This document shows, piece after piece, positions 7,017 to 15,206 of a stretch of DNA of 21,799 nt. Position numbers and translations under genes: made by a program. Positions within the stretch are counted from its first letter, which is position 1; each line of letters starts with the position of its first letter. The notes beneath the pieces are model-generated. The model did no database searches. It worked only from the letters and a program-made list of their open reading frames with translations, and was not told where the DNA came from. Source of the DNA: a virus; the IMG/VR virus record IMGVR_UViG_3300049617_000013, positions 1 through 21,799 of that record, one strand, 5' to 3'.

Positions 7017-7664
7017 TCAGAACCAAGACGCGCGGTACGGCGCCAGCAGACGCTCGACCGCAAAAGGCATTTCCGCGACGGCGACGCGGTTGTCGGCGAT
7101 GACGGCCTCGCGATGCTCGTACCAATGCGCAGCCAGCAGCATCGCCGCATGGCGGATCGGCGCTGGAACGTCGGCAGCGTCCTCGCCATAGCCTGCAGTG
7201 AATTGAACCTGCACCGCATCCATCTGGCCGCGCGGCGAAGGCCATTGGTTGCCATAGGAGGGCACGATCACGGCATGCCGCGTACCTGCCGGCACGAGCT
7301 GATAGATCGACGGGTCGACAATCTGCTGCACGCCGTTGACGTCGATGTATTTGATGGAATCGATCGCGATCAGCGGCGGCAACGGCACGAGGATCTGATT
7401 ATAGACACGGCCGATGATATCGGCGGCATAGAGATTGCCGAACGTGTCGAGCCGCATCAGCCAAGTTTGTTGCAATAAGGCGCGAGCAAGGATGCCGTCG
7501 GCGCCGTCCAAATGCGCCATCGCCGAGTCGGCCAGAAGCTGCAGCAGCGTGTCGTCATCGTCACTGTCGATGCGCGCCTGACTCTTGATGTCGGCGACCG
7601 CGATCAGATCGCCAGCAGGCGGCGTCACGACCGTCAGCGTCGTGCGGATATCGGCGGGCAGCAT
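7017..7664 (-). CDS. Head-tail connector protein (HK97 gp6-like)
   Basis: A protein of 215 residues. The N-terminal half contains 'LIAVADIKSQARIDSDDDDTLLQLLADSAMAHLDG', the conserved opening of gp6-like connectors, in which a helix begins with 'K.H.RID...DD..L..L...A'. Next come 'QTWLMRLD' and 'LPLPPLIAIDSIKYIDVNGVQQ', then 'VQVQFTAGYGEDAADVPAPIRHAAMLLAAHWYEHRE', also diagnostic (entry to the C-terminal helix). It forms the ring below the portal to which head closure proteins bind. The start lies 4 bp after the preceding stop. The next gene begins 25 bp further on. No irregularities were seen. Confidence 0.88.
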   Translation of the reverse strand: MLPADIRTTLTVVTPPAGDLIAVADIKSQARIDSDDDDTLLQLLADSAMAHLDGADGILARALLQQTWLMRLDTFGNLYAADIIGRVYNQILVPLPPLIAIDSIKYIDVNGVQQIVDPSIYQLVPAGTRHAVIVPSYGNQWPSPRGQMDAVQVQFTAGYGEDAADVPAPIRHAAMLLAAHWYEHREAVIADNRVAVAEMPFAVERLLAPYRASWF

Positions 7665-7667
7665 GAT

Positions 7668-7859
7668 CTAGCGCCGGCGCCGGCGACGGTTCGGCGCCGC
7701 ATCTGCGGTTTCACCAGGCGAGGCTATCGCATCCTCGACCTGCTCGGCACAGCCGCGCTCGATCATGTCGAACGCCTCGGCGCGATCGAGATCGACGATC
7801 GCGCCGGGCTCGGCGCTGCCTTGCGGTCCAGCCATACGGGTCAGCATGCGCACGCGCAT
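7668..7859 (-). CDS. Small phage protein with Arg-rich tail
   Basis: A protein of 63 residues starting with 'MRVRMLTRMAGPQGSAEPGAI' and continuing 'VDLDRAEAFDMIERGCAEQVED'. Proteins with a 'KVRML..MAGP....PGD..D......A..LI..GYAE' plan occur in many phage head-tail regions, usually just before the connector gene; their role is not known to me. The C-terminus ends in six arginines, which is odd and could bind nucleic acid or be a composition effect of GCG/CGC repeats. The ATG at 7859 is chosen for the upstream GGGAGTGAGG. The stop lies 4 bp ahead of the connector start. Confidence 0.7.
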   Translation of the reverse strand: MRVRMLTRMAGPQGSAEPGAIVDLDRAEAFDMIERGCAEQVEDAIASPGETADAAPNRRRRRR

Positions 7860-7879
7860 CGGCCTCACTCCCAATATCG

Positions 7880-8347
7880 TCAGGTTCCGATCGCAATCCA
7901 ATCGAAATTGATATTGTCGGTGAAATCGGACGCCGCGGTCGGCGTCACGTTGTTGTTTGCCGTCGGCGCAAAAGACTTGATCAGAAACGAGCCGGCAGCC
8001 GGCGCGCCGGCCTGGTCGCCGATGCTCGCGGTGACAAACATTTGCTTGACCGTCGGCGTGTCGCGGAAGGAAACGACGACGGCAACAACGGTCGCGAGGC
8101 CGCTGACGACGGTATCGCTTGCCGCGGCCTGCTGGTGCACGCCGCGGGCGATCTTGTAGCCGGCTGCCAAGCCAGCGCTGGGATTGGCGACAGCAGCGGC
8201 AAGCGCGGCCGTCTTGTCGACGCCAGCAACCTGTAACGCGCCGCCGGTATCGATATTGATCACGCCATTCGGGCCGACCGTTTCGGTCGTCACGCCGGCA
8301 GGCGAGGTTTGCCGGTAAAGCCCGACAGTTTCCGTAGCATCGACCAT
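7880..8347 (-). CDS. Hypothetical phage structural protein
   Basis: A protein of 155 residues that I do not recognise. It is rich in Ala, Thr, Val and Gly, has no Cys, and shows alternating strands such as 'VVSGLATVVAVVVSFRD' followed by 'KQMFVTASIGDQAG' and 'NINFDWIAIGT' at the end. The C-terminal part recalls beta-sandwich domains of decoration or fibre proteins, but this is an impression only. It stands between a decoration-like gene and the small Arg-tailed protein, in the head region of the operon, so a virion component is likely. AGGGAAA lies 8-14 bases before the ATG. A strong hairpin lies in the 84-bp gap upstream of it. Confidence 0.65.
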   Translation of the reverse strand: MVDATETVGLYRQTSPAGVTTETVGPNGVINIDTGGALQVAGVDKTAALAAAVANPSAGLAAGYKIARGVHQQAAASDTVVSGLATVVAVVVSFRDTPTVKQMFVTASIGDQAGAPAAGSFLIKSFAPTANNNVTPTAASDFTDNINFDWIAIGT

Positions 8348-8382
8348 GATGGTTTTTCCCTGACGAAATTATGGATGGCGAA

Positions 8383-8410
8383 ATGTGGCGCGGCTCGCAC
8401 CGCGCCACAT
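8383..8410 (-). terminator. Perfect 11-bp stem hairpin between structural genes
   Basis: The arms ATGTGGCGCGG (8383-8393 on the plus strand) and CCGCGCCACAT (8400-8410) are exact inverted repeats around a 6-base loop. The hairpin lies 22 bp downstream of the preceding stop at 8432. Only a short T run follows on the coding strand, so it may act as a weak terminator, an attenuator or an mRNA-stabilising end. Confidence 0.6.
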
Positions 8411-8431
8411 GGCGAATATCAACGCGCGGCC

Positions 8432-8887
8432 TTAATGACCGGGCGACTGCAGGAAAGTGATGGCACCGCCCTGCAGATTGGCGCCGACAGTCGGCGGCTG
8501 CTTGCGGCGGCCGTATTTCATCACCGTGATGAAATCGACGGTCGCATTCTGCGTGGCGCGGCTGGTCACAACGCGCAGATAGCGATTGACCGGCTGATAG
8601 ACGTCATAGATGACGACTTTATCGTCATCGCTGTCGGCAACCGTCACGGTCGAGCCGGCGAGAGTGACGGCATCGGTCAGCGACACGCCGTCATTGCCAT
8701 CCTGCAGTAAGGTCGATGTCACAGCGCCGGTCACGATCGCACCGAAGCCGATCATGATCAGCACGCCCTCGCACGTCGCGGTATCGATGATGTCGCTGTC
8801 CAGTGCCGTGGTGCCCGCGGCGCCCTCGAAATTCGTTCCATCGACCTTGATGCGGTCGATGAAAACTTCCTGCGAAAGATTGCGCAT
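8432..8887 (-). CDS. Head decoration-like structural protein
   Basis: A protein of 151 residues. It carries 'LIMIGFGAIVTGAVTSTLLQDGNDGVSLTDAVTLAGSTVTVADSDDDKVVIYDVYQPVNRYLRVV', an arrangement I associate with small proteins that follow the major capsid gene in alphaproteobacterial siphophages; many of them are thought to be capsid decoration or head fibre-like. The composition (Thr, Val, Asp, Gly) and repeated short strands suggest a beta fold. There is one Cys (residue 39) and no membrane segment. It is framed by two strong hairpins, one on each side, so its transcript may be processed separately from the capsid gene. The decoration role is inference from position. Confidence 0.65.
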   Translation of the reverse strand: MRNLSQEVFIDRIKVDGTNFEGAAGTTALDSDIIDTATCEGVLIMIGFGAIVTGAVTSTLLQDGNDGVSLTDAVTLAGSTVTVADSDDDKVVIYDVYQPVNRYLRVVTSRATQNATVDFITVMKYGRRKQPPTVGANLQGGAITFLQSPGH

Positions 8888-8929
8888 AGCCTTGATCCTT
8901 TGCGATCTGGAATGTGATTGAGGTTGGAT

Positions 8930-8955
8930 GCGCGCGACGCCAAAACGCCGCGCGC
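8930..8955 (-). terminator. GC-rich hairpin after the major capsid gene
   Basis: Read on the coding strand, GCGCGCGGCG (8955-8946) and CGTCGCGCGC (8939-8930) form a 10-bp stem with a single G-U wobble around the loop TTTTGG. It begins 23 bp beyond the capsid stop codon at 8979. No T run follows, so it is more likely an mRNA-stabilising or attenuating structure than a strong intrinsic terminator. Confidence 0.55.
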
Positions 8956-8978
8956 TGTTTTCTAGTGAGCTGCGCGAC

Positions 8979-10220
8979 TTACGCGAGCTTCACGCGGGCG
9001 AAGGCTTCCGCCAGCACCGGCATGCCGTCCGATTCCAGACGGGCAATGAAGCCGTCCTGATTGGTTTCGGCATAGAGCTCCTGCAGGCGCTGGACCTGCA
9101 TGTCGAGCGCATCGGCGATCCAATACCAGGAGTAATCGCCGAACATGCCGACATATTTGCCGGTCGTGAACGTGTTCGGCGCATATTCGCTGATATTGAT
9201 CGGCCGCTGCAGCAGCGTGTCGGGCTTGTCGGCAGCGATCGACTGCTGCCAGATATAGCGGCCTTCGCCGTCCTTGAGTTTCAGCAACTGGCTGATGGCG
9301 TCGCGGTGGAAAATCCACTCGCCCTTGTTCCAGTATTGCGCCTTCAGGCTCATCTTGGTGTTGATCAGCCCGTCGAACGTCATCGCCGTCGTGGTATTGC
9401 CAGTCGAGACGTCCTGCGACGTCGGGATGCCGTCATTCGACGCCGTGAACAGGCCAAGCGGCTGCTGCGCGCCGGTGCCGGTCATGTACGCCTTTTCCTG
9501 CGTCACGCCCATCTTGTAGGCGAAACGCTGCATGACGATCTGGTCGATCGGCAGGATCGACACGCGCAGCAGCTTCTTGGAAACCTTGATGCGCTTGGCG
9601 AGCGGATGCGGCACGAGTTCGCGCTTGCCGAACTTCATGCCGGCATCGTCAGCGCCGGTCGCGAGTTCCGTGGTCCACACGGCGTCATCGGTATCGGCAT
9701 CCAGGGACGGAATGCCGAGCGACGACGCGGTCGGGACCTGCAGCACATTCGCCTTGCTGCGAATGAACACGACATTGTCGACGAACTTGATGAGCTGCGC
9801 GACGAACTGCTGCGGCGCGACGATAAAGCCGCCCTCGGTATCCGTGCCGGCCTGGATATCGCGCAGTTCCTTTTCGCCGTCGCCGGCAATGGTGCCGCTG
9901 CGGAGATAACGCCGGAAGGCGGCGAGGCGCTTTTCCTCGATCACCTTGTCGTGGCCGGGCTGAGTATCGCCGCCGGCGCGGGCACGCGCTTCGGCGGTAC
10001 GGCCGGCTTCCTCGGCCTCCTGGCGCTCGATCTCGGCGGTGCGTTCCTCGGCCTCGATCTGCTTGCGCGCGGTTTCCGAACTGTTGAAAATTTCCTCGTG
10101 CTTCGCCAACTCGTCGGCCGTCATGTCGCGCTTTTCTTTTTCCGCCGCGGCGATGATGGCGCGCAGATCGTGGATCAGTTTGCCCCGCTTTTCGCGGAGT
10201 TCCTTCAGGCGATCGGACAT
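8979..10220 (-). CDS. Major capsid protein (HK97 gp5 family)
   Basis: A protein of 413 residues. Residues 1-90 form a charged coiled coil (Glu, Lys, Arg, Ala), the scaffold-like delta domain that the prohead protease removes. After a linker the HK97 fold begins near 'ELRDIQAGTDTEGGFIVAPQQFVAQLI', and 'SLGIPSLDADTDDAVWTTE', 'FGKRELVPHPLAKRIKVSKKLL', 'GTGAQQPLGLF' and 'TTGKYVGMFGDYSWYWIADALDMQVQRL' follow in the usual order. GGAGG lies 8 bases before the ATG (10228-10232), the best ribosome binding site in the late region, as expected for the most abundant virion protein. It follows the protease gene after an 89-bp gap holding short inverted repeats. A strong hairpin follows the stop. Confidence 0.95.
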   Translation of the reverse strand: MSDRLKELREKRGKLIHDLRAIIAAAEKEKRDMTADELAKHEEIFNSSETARKQIEAEERTAEIERQEAEEAGRTAEARARAGGDTQPGHDKVIEEKRLAAFRRYLRSGTIAGDGEKELRDIQAGTDTEGGFIVAPQQFVAQLIKFVDNVVFIRSKANVLQVPTASSLGIPSLDADTDDAVWTTELATGADDAGMKFGKRELVPHPLAKRIKVSKKLLRVSILPIDQIVMQRFAYKMGVTQEKAYMTGTGAQQPLGLFTASNDGIPTSQDVSTGNTTTAMTFDGLINTKMSLKAQYWNKGEWIFHRDAISQLLKLKDGEGRYIWQQSIAADKPDTLLQRPINISEYAPNTFTTGKYVGMFGDYSWYWIADALDMQVQRLQELYAETNQDGFIARLESDGMPVLAEAFARVKLA

Positions 10221-10309
10221 AGTCAGTCCTCCAGTGGAAAAAGACCGAGGCGCAAAGAATTTCGCAATTCGCGCGCACCGGCCGGGTTAACCCCGCGAGG
10301 GGATTGGTG

Positions 10310-11266
10310 TCAGGACACGCGTGCCAGCATGTCCTTGGCGCGGACCAAATTCGGAATTCCGCGCGGAACGTCTTGGCGAGCTGAGAGGAAGCCGCGCAAC
10401 TGGCGCACGGCGACGTCGGTTTGCGGATAGGCCGGGAACGTCACCGGCGCGACGTCGAACAGCCGAACCTTTTTCAGCGTGCGCACAACCGGCGCATTAT
10501 TGTTCTCGCCGCCATCCCACGCCTGATCGATGGCGCTGAACTGGAAACTCATTTGCGAGATATCGCCGCGCTCAATCGGCGCGACGACAAGATCGCGCAC
10601 GGTCTTGGTGTCCGGCATGTCGATCTTGATGGCGAGGCCGCGTGCATCCTCGGCCAGATCAAGCGTGCCGGACTTGTTGCGGCCGAGCACAAAATTCGGA
10701 TCGTGATTGAACAGCGCGCGGACGTCGTCGGTCTTGATGGCATCGGCAAAGGCACCCGGCGCGATCTGCTCGCGGAAGCCGCCGAGATCGGAAGACAGCG
10801 CATTGAAAACGGCGGCGTGGCCGATCAGCAGCGCGCCTTTGCCGGACCGGCGCTCGATGCGCATGATATCGGCGACGAAGCCGCGGCGCTCGATCTCGGC
10901 CGCTGCAACCGGCGCAGCGCGCGCGACATCGGCATTCTTACCGTCGATCTCGTCGATCAATCGGCCGGCGGCATTAAAGATCGCGCTATCGCCTTGCTGC
11001 GCCGCCCTATCGCGGATCGCGGTCAGCGCCGAGCGGTAAAGCTTGCCGCCCTTGGCGAAGGGATATTTGAAGTGGGCTTCCGTGTTGTCGGCTGCGGACG
11101 CGTCGACGCCCATGTGATTGCGCCCGTAATTGGCCCAATCGTTGCCGTCGCCGAGCAACGCCTTTCCATCCGCCGCGGTGAACGACCAGTCTGAGTCCTT
11201 GTCGACCTTGCCGGCGTCGATCAGCGAATGCGCGTAGGTCACGCCGGCATTATTCAGCGTCGTCAT
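10310..11266 (-). CDS. HK97-family prohead protease with extra N-terminal domain
   Basis: A protein of 318 residues. The protease domain spans about residues 130-300: 'GHAAVFNALSSDLGGFREQIAPGAFADAI' is its typical entry, His188 lies in 'LFNHDPNFVLGR' and Ser240 in 'ISQMSFQF', matching the His and Ser of the U35 serine protease family. 'RTLKKVRLFDVAPVTFPAYPQT' closes the domain. The protease cuts the delta domain of the capsid protein and then itself during maturation. Residues 1-110 are an added domain ('LIDAGKVDKDSDWSFTAADG', 'YGRNHMGVDASA', 'AHFKYPFAKGGKLYRSAL', 'AAQQGDSAIFNAAGRLIDEIDG') seen in front of some phage proteases and head proteins, with no known role. The start overlaps the portal stop (ATGA). 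Confidence 0.9.
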   Translation of the reverse strand: MTTLNNAGVTYAHSLIDAGKVDKDSDWSFTAADGKALLGDGNDWANYGRNHMGVDASAADNTEAHFKYPFAKGGKLYRSALTAIRDRAAQQGDSAIFNAAGRLIDEIDGKNADVARAAPVAAAEIERRGFVADIMRIERRSGKGALLIGHAAVFNALSSDLGGFREQIAPGAFADAIKTDDVRALFNHDPNFVLGRNKSGTLDLAEDARGLAIKIDMPDTKTVRDLVVAPIERGDISQMSFQFSAIDQAWDGGENNNAPVVRTLKKVRLFDVAPVTFPAYPQTDVAVRQLRGFLSARQDVPRGIPNLVRAKDMLARVS

Positions 11267-12597
11267 GCGACCAGCTCCAGTTTGCGGCCTTGATTAGCGG
11301 CGATGATTATCTCTGCGAGCATGCGCGTCAGCGCATCAGCATCGCGCGTGCCTGCACCGGGCTGCGGCGAGCGCAACAGCACGTCCATGATGCGTGTCGC
11401 AGGCACCATATTGAGTGGCGTCAGGCGCTCGTCGCCGCCTGGCAGCGGCGGCAGATTCATTTGCCGGCGGATTTCGTTCGCGGTCGCAAGGCCCCACTGG
11501 ACCATCAGCGCATAACCATCCATGCGCGACTTGAAATCGCCGCGCAGCAGGCCGTCGACGTTGAATTCAAAATAAAACTGCTTCTGCCGGGATTGCGACA
11601 TCAGCGCGCGATTGAGAGCCTGTTCCCATGCGACCAGTTTCGGCCGCATGTAATAGACGACGAAGCCGATCGACTGCTGCTCGATGCCGGCGCCAAAACT
11701 CGTTGAATTGGAAACGTCGCCGATCAGATGAGGCGGGATTCCCCAAATGCGTGCGATCTGCGAAACCAGTTTGGCATAGGCTTCGATGACCTGCGCCTTT
11801 TCGTTGTCGACGCCTATCGTCTTGATATCGATGCCGGCAGTCAGCGTGCCGATGCGGTGCGCGTTTTCGAGGCCGGCATGACGCCGCTCGAACTGGTCGC
11901 GCAGATCCTTTTTTTCCGGCTCGCTGAGATTTTGCCCTGGCGGCACCACAAGGAATGTTTTCGGCGTGGCGCCGTTGGCAAAAAAGCGCGCCAGATATTC
12001 GCCGGTCGCAAGCGCAGCGCCGATGGTTTCGCGATGGCGATCGACCTTCGACTCGCCGCGGATCAGATCGCGCCGGAACGGATGGTCGCGGATATGCAGA
12101 ACCTCGTCCGCGAGCAGCGTGACCGGCGACGTGCCGGGCGGCGACCAGCGATAGAGCACATTGCCGTTTTGCCGAAACGGCCAGACATCGAGCGGGTGCA
12201 TCGGCTCAAGCGCGCCGATGCCGGTGCCGCTCGGAATGATCTGCGAATAGGCATCGCCATAAGTCTGGCGATGGCCCTCCATCATCTGCCGCCACTCTGC
12301 CGACGTCTGCCAGGCATTCGGCCGATCATGCAGCAGGACATGCAGCGGATCGTCGTCGACGCGCTGGCGCTCGCCGTCGCCAGTGCGCTGGAAAAGATCG
12401 AGCGGCAGTGTCGCGACGGTATCCTCGATCAGGCCGACACAGGCATCGACTTCGGGACAGCGGCGTGCGGTTTCCGGCGTGACGGTGACGCCGGCCGACG
12501 ACATCGCCGAGTAGCCCCACAGCGACGCGAGCTGCGGATCACGCGGCGGAAACGGCTGCGCGACGGTCGCGCGGCGCTCTTTTGCTTTCGACAGCAT
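11263..12597 (-). CDS. Portal protein (HK97 family)
   Basis: A protein of 444 residues. Characteristic segments in order: 'CPEVDACVGLIEDTVATLPLDLFQR' (N-terminal stem), 'LHVLLHDRPNAWQTSAEWRQMMEGHRQTYGDAYSQI', 'LEPMHPLDVWPFRQNGNVLYRW', 'DEVLHIRDHPF', 'FFANGATPKTFLVVP', 'QIARIWGIPPHLIGDVSNSTSFGAGIEQQSIGFV' and 'WGLATANEIRRQMNLPPLPGGDE'. The combination is that of HK97 gp3-type portals, which form the dodecameric vertex ring through which DNA enters and leaves. The ATG at 12597 is chosen because it overlaps the preceding TGA (TGATG) and gives a normal family length; a longer opening in the same frame only shadows the terminase end. Confidence 0.94.
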   Translation of the reverse strand: MLSKAKERRATVAQPFPPRDPQLASLWGYSAMSSAGVTVTPETARRCPEVDACVGLIEDTVATLPLDLFQRTGDGERQRVDDDPLHVLLHDRPNAWQTSAEWRQMMEGHRQTYGDAYSQIIPSGTGIGALEPMHPLDVWPFRQNGNVLYRWSPPGTSPVTLLADEVLHIRDHPFRRDLIRGESKVDRHRETIGAALATGEYLARFFANGATPKTFLVVPPGQNLSEPEKKDLRDQFERRHAGLENAHRIGTLTAGIDIKTIGVDNEKAQVIEAYAKLVSQIARIWGIPPHLIGDVSNSTSFGAGIEQQSIGFVVYYMRPKLVAWEQALNRALMSQSRQKQFYFEFNVDGLLRGDFKSRMDGYALMVQWGLATANEIRRQMNLPPLPGGDERLTPLNMVPATRIMDVLLRSPQPGAGTRDADALTRMLAEIIIAANQGRKLELVA

Positions 12598-12755
12598 CAG
12601 GCGAAGACCGCAAGTGCGACCATGACGGTGCCCGGCACGATGAATGCCGCCGGCGGATAGATCAGAAAAAGGCCATAGCCGCCCAGCGCGAGGCCGAAGG
12701 CGCAAAGGACGTCGCGGCCGTCGATCCCCTTGATGAATTGTTTGATCGCGTTCAC
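12597..12755 (-). CDS. Small membrane protein between terminase and portal
   Basis: A protein of 52 residues from a GTG at 12755 that overlaps the terminase stop (GTGA), while its own stop overlaps the portal ATG (TGATG). This double coupling supports a real gene. After a short basic, amphipathic N-terminus ('NAIKQFIKGIDGRD') come two hydrophobic stretches, 'VLCAFGLALGGYGLFLIY' and 'AAFIVPGTVMVALAVFA', each long enough to cross a membrane, separated by a Pro-Pro turn. The role is unknown; small membrane proteins in this place occur in other siphophages, and lysis-related or superinfection functions are possible but not shown. Confidence 0.7.
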   Translation of the reverse strand: MNAIKQFIKGIDGRDVLCAFGLALGGYGLFLIYPPAAFIVPGTVMVALAVFA

Positions 12756-14518
12756 GAGATCGCTGTCCCCTCGGCAATCGCCTTGTGCAGATCGGCAGGC
12801 GGCGGCGGCGCAGCGATGCAAAGCGCATCGGCCATGACGGCCGTGACAATGCCATCGATGTTGAGCTTCGATGCCTTTTTTGCCGGCACGAAATTCATAT
12901 TTTCGTCGAAACGGACTGCGCAGTGACCTGCCATCCAATTGAGAACCGGATGCGAGCCGTGATCGAGATCGCCGGCATAAACACGGCGCTCCAGATCGGC
13001 GCTGGCCGTGCCAAGCGTGCGATGGCCCTGGCGAACCTCAGTCAGCCGATCGGTCGAAATGCCTTCCTTGACCAGATCGGTGTAGAGCTTTTGCGCGTTC
13101 CAAGGATCCCAGCCGAAAAGCTGCACATCGAAGGCTTTGAAATCCGCGACGACAGATTTCAGCACATAGTCGAGATCGATGACGCCGCCGGGTATTGGGA
13201 TGATCGCGCCCTGCTCGGCCCAGCGATCGAAGCCGATGCGCTCGCTCTTGCTGCGCGCGGCGATGGTTTCTTCGGGCAGCCAGAACTTGGAAAGAATTTT
13301 CGGCGCTTTCTCGCCCTCGATCGGCGGAAACCAGAACGTGGTCGCCGTGAAATCAAAATTCTTGGAGACGTCGGCGGCGCCGTAGCACTTGCGGCCGGCC
13401 AGTGCGGCGGCGAAGCCTTTCCAGGCATCCGGCCCGCTGCTGCAGGCTTCCCATTTTTTCCGGTTGAGCCAGCGGACAACCTGCTCGACCCACTGGTTTA
13501 GATGGTAGCGGCGGAAATGCGCCTCGCGGCGCGGATTGTCTTTTGCAAGCGACAGCTCGCGGCGGATGAAGGCGATGGTCGGCGACAGGCCGAGCGAGGG
13601 ATTGGCTTTCGCGATGACTTTTTCGTCGGTCCAATCTTCTTCCTCGCCGGCGGCGAAGATGACGACAAGCGTTGTCGGATCGTCAGTGCGGCCCTCGTCG
13701 ATCGCGAGGCTTTCGTCCCACATCTGCAGGCCGACCGCTTGCGTTTTTAGGCCCGCGGTCGACGCATAGAGTTCGATCGGCTGCAGGCGCGCGCCAGTGC
13801 CCTGGCGCAGATTGTTCATAACCTCCATCGTTTCCCACTCGTGCATTTCGTCGCCGAGGATGACTGTGGGAGATTTGCCGTGCTTGCCTTCGCCGCGGCC
13901 GGTCAGCAGCACGAAGGCGGCGCGCAGATCGGCAATCCAGATCGACTTTTTGTTGACCAGCGCGCGCTTGGCAATGCCCGGCGCATAACTGATCATCGCC
14001 TTCATGCGGGCGAAGGGGATGGCCGCCTGGTCCTCGTCGCGGGCGAAAACATAGCCCTCGCCTGCGACGACGCCCTCCAGCAGAAAGAACAGCAGCGCCA
14101 GCGCGGCGAGGAATTCCGTTTTGCCGTTTTTGCGCGGTATCCAAAGCCGCAATTGGCGAAACAGGCGGACGTGAACGATGACGGTTTGGCCGGAGTCCGG
14201 GTCCGTGACCTCGTTCGGCACTTTCCAGCCGATCAGGAGGCGCACGATCGCGTCCTGCCAGATACTGAGGCGGAACGGCTTCGATGCGAAGCGGTCGATC
14301 GTCAGTTTGAAGATGCGCGGCCACAGCGCGACGGTTTTATCGGCCTTCGCTGTATCGAACCATGCGCCGGGCACGGCAGCGGCGCGGCGCCAGTAGCGGC
14401 GCACCCAATCGAAGCCATGATCGTCGGCGGCAGCGCGCACCCATTCCGGTTCCGGGTGCAAACACTCTGGCGCGCCGACCGCAAGCGCCGCGGCGCTCGT
14501 CGCTGTCGGGGCATCCAT
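12752..14518 (-). CDS. terL: Terminase large subunit
   Basis: A protein of 588 residues, normal for the family. The ATPase has a Walker A-like 'IPRKNGKT' (residues 127-134) and Walker B 'VILGDEMHEW' (Asp223, Glu224), with the coupling motif 'LYASTAG' near residue 250. The C-terminal nuclease begins at 'CYGAADVSKNFDFTA' (Asp383), and a further acidic residue lies in 'SKLNIDGIVTAVMADAL' close to the end. The enzyme docks on the portal, drives DNA into the prohead and cuts the concatemer. It lies 10 bp after the small subunit, and its stop overlaps the next gene. Its neighbourhood to an HNH nuclease suggests cos-type cutting. Confidence 0.95.
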   Translation of the reverse strand: MDAPTATSAAALAVGAPECLHPEPEWVRAAADDHGFDWVRRYWRRAAAVPGAWFDTAKADKTVALWPRIFKLTIDRFASKPFRLSIWQDAIVRLLIGWKVPNEVTDPDSGQTVIVHVRLFRQLRLWIPRKNGKTEFLAALALLFFLLEGVVAGEGYVFARDEDQAAIPFARMKAMISYAPGIAKRALVNKKSIWIADLRAAFVLLTGRGEGKHGKSPTVILGDEMHEWETMEVMNNLRQGTGARLQPIELYASTAGLKTQAVGLQMWDESLAIDEGRTDDPTTLVVIFAAGEEEDWTDEKVIAKANPSLGLSPTIAFIRRELSLAKDNPRREAHFRRYHLNQWVEQVVRWLNRKKWEACSSGPDAWKGFAAALAGRKCYGAADVSKNFDFTATTFWFPPIEGEKAPKILSKFWLPEETIAARSKSERIGFDRWAEQGAIIPIPGGVIDLDYVLKSVVADFKAFDVQLFGWDPWNAQKLYTDLVKEGISTDRLTEVRQGHRTLGTASADLERRVYAGDLDHGSHPVLNWMAGHCAVRFDENMNFVPAKKASKLNIDGIVTAVMADALCIAAPPPPADLHKAIAEGTAIS

Positions 14519-14528
14519 GACAGCGCGG

Positions 14529-15206
14529 TCAATTCATCCGCGAGGGCGGCGGATCAGAATCGAATTGATTGAGAATACCGAGAGGGTCGCCTTCGGGCGC
14601 GGGCGCTGCAGGCGCGGCCGGCGGCGTATCATCTTGCGCCGGTGCCGGCGTTGCAGCCTTGGCCGCGGCGCGATCGACAAGGTCGCCTTCGCCGCCGCGA
14701 CGCGGCAACTGATCGCGCACCAGGAATTGATCCTTCATCAGCGCGTAACGATCAAGCGGCGTCAGGCCAAACCGCTTCGATAGCTCCATGACGAATTTTA
14801 CTGCAGCGTCACGGCGAGAGACGGCCGGGTTTTCGCGCAGCATCACATCCTTGGAAATCGTTTTGACCGCTTTGGAATAGCCGTTGCGCAGAATGTCGTC
14901 ATGGGCGGCAAGAAACTCGGCCATGTAGACGCAAAAGATCGCGAAGCTATGGCGATCGACGCTGTCGAGCAGATTGGAGCGTGAGAGCTGCGGCGCATAT
15001 TCGTTCCACACCGCGAGCGCCGGCTGCATGCGCTTATCGTTCACGTAAGCCGGCGGCGACAGCGGCGCGTCGCTCGATGCCGGCGCCGCGGCGAGCAGCT
15101 CGGCGAGCCGGCCGGCTTCCTCGATCGCGCGGTCGATCTTGCTCTTGCGCTTGCCGGGATAACCGCGCTGGCGCTGCTGCTGCGGAGATTGCCGGCGACG
15201 TCCCAT
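14529..15206 (-). CDS. terS: Terminase small subunit (P27 family)
   Basis: A protein of 225 residues. The N-terminus is basic ('MGRRRQSPQQQRQRGYPGKRKSK'), fitting DNA binding. The core has 'MQPALAVWNEYAPQLSRSNLLDSVDRHSFAIFCVYMAEFLAA', then 'ENPAVSRRDAAVKFVMELSKRFGLTPLDRYAL'; the final 'FGLTP..R' is a clear sign of the P27 family. The last 60 residues are an Ala/Pro-rich, disordered tail. The protein recognises the packaging site, usually near its own gene. The ATG at 15206 is chosen because the conserved region follows and GGAGG lies about 13 bases upstream; the reading frame extends further back but covers only the palindrome and A-tract region. Confidence 0.88.
   Translation of the reverse strand: MGRRRQSPQQQRQRGYPGKRKSKIDRAIEEAGRLAELLAAAPASSDAPLSPPAYVNDKRMQPALAVWNEYAPQLSRSNLLDSVDRHSFAIFCVYMAEFLAAHDDILRNGYSKAVKTISKDVMLRENPAVSRRDAAVKFVMELSKRFGLTPLDRYALMKDQFLVRDQLPRRGGEGDLVDRAAAKAATPAPAQDDTPPAAPAAPAPEGDPLGILNQFDSDPPPSRMN

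Noticed and set aside
10257-10302. Short inverted repeats before the capsid gene as a terminator
   Set aside because: GAATT/AATTC and CCCC/GGGG arms are only 4-5 bp with no T run; too weak to call.
8928-10430. Plus-strand open frame of 500 codons
   Set aside because: Antisense shadow of the major capsid gene, which has strong family motifs and a good ribosome binding site.
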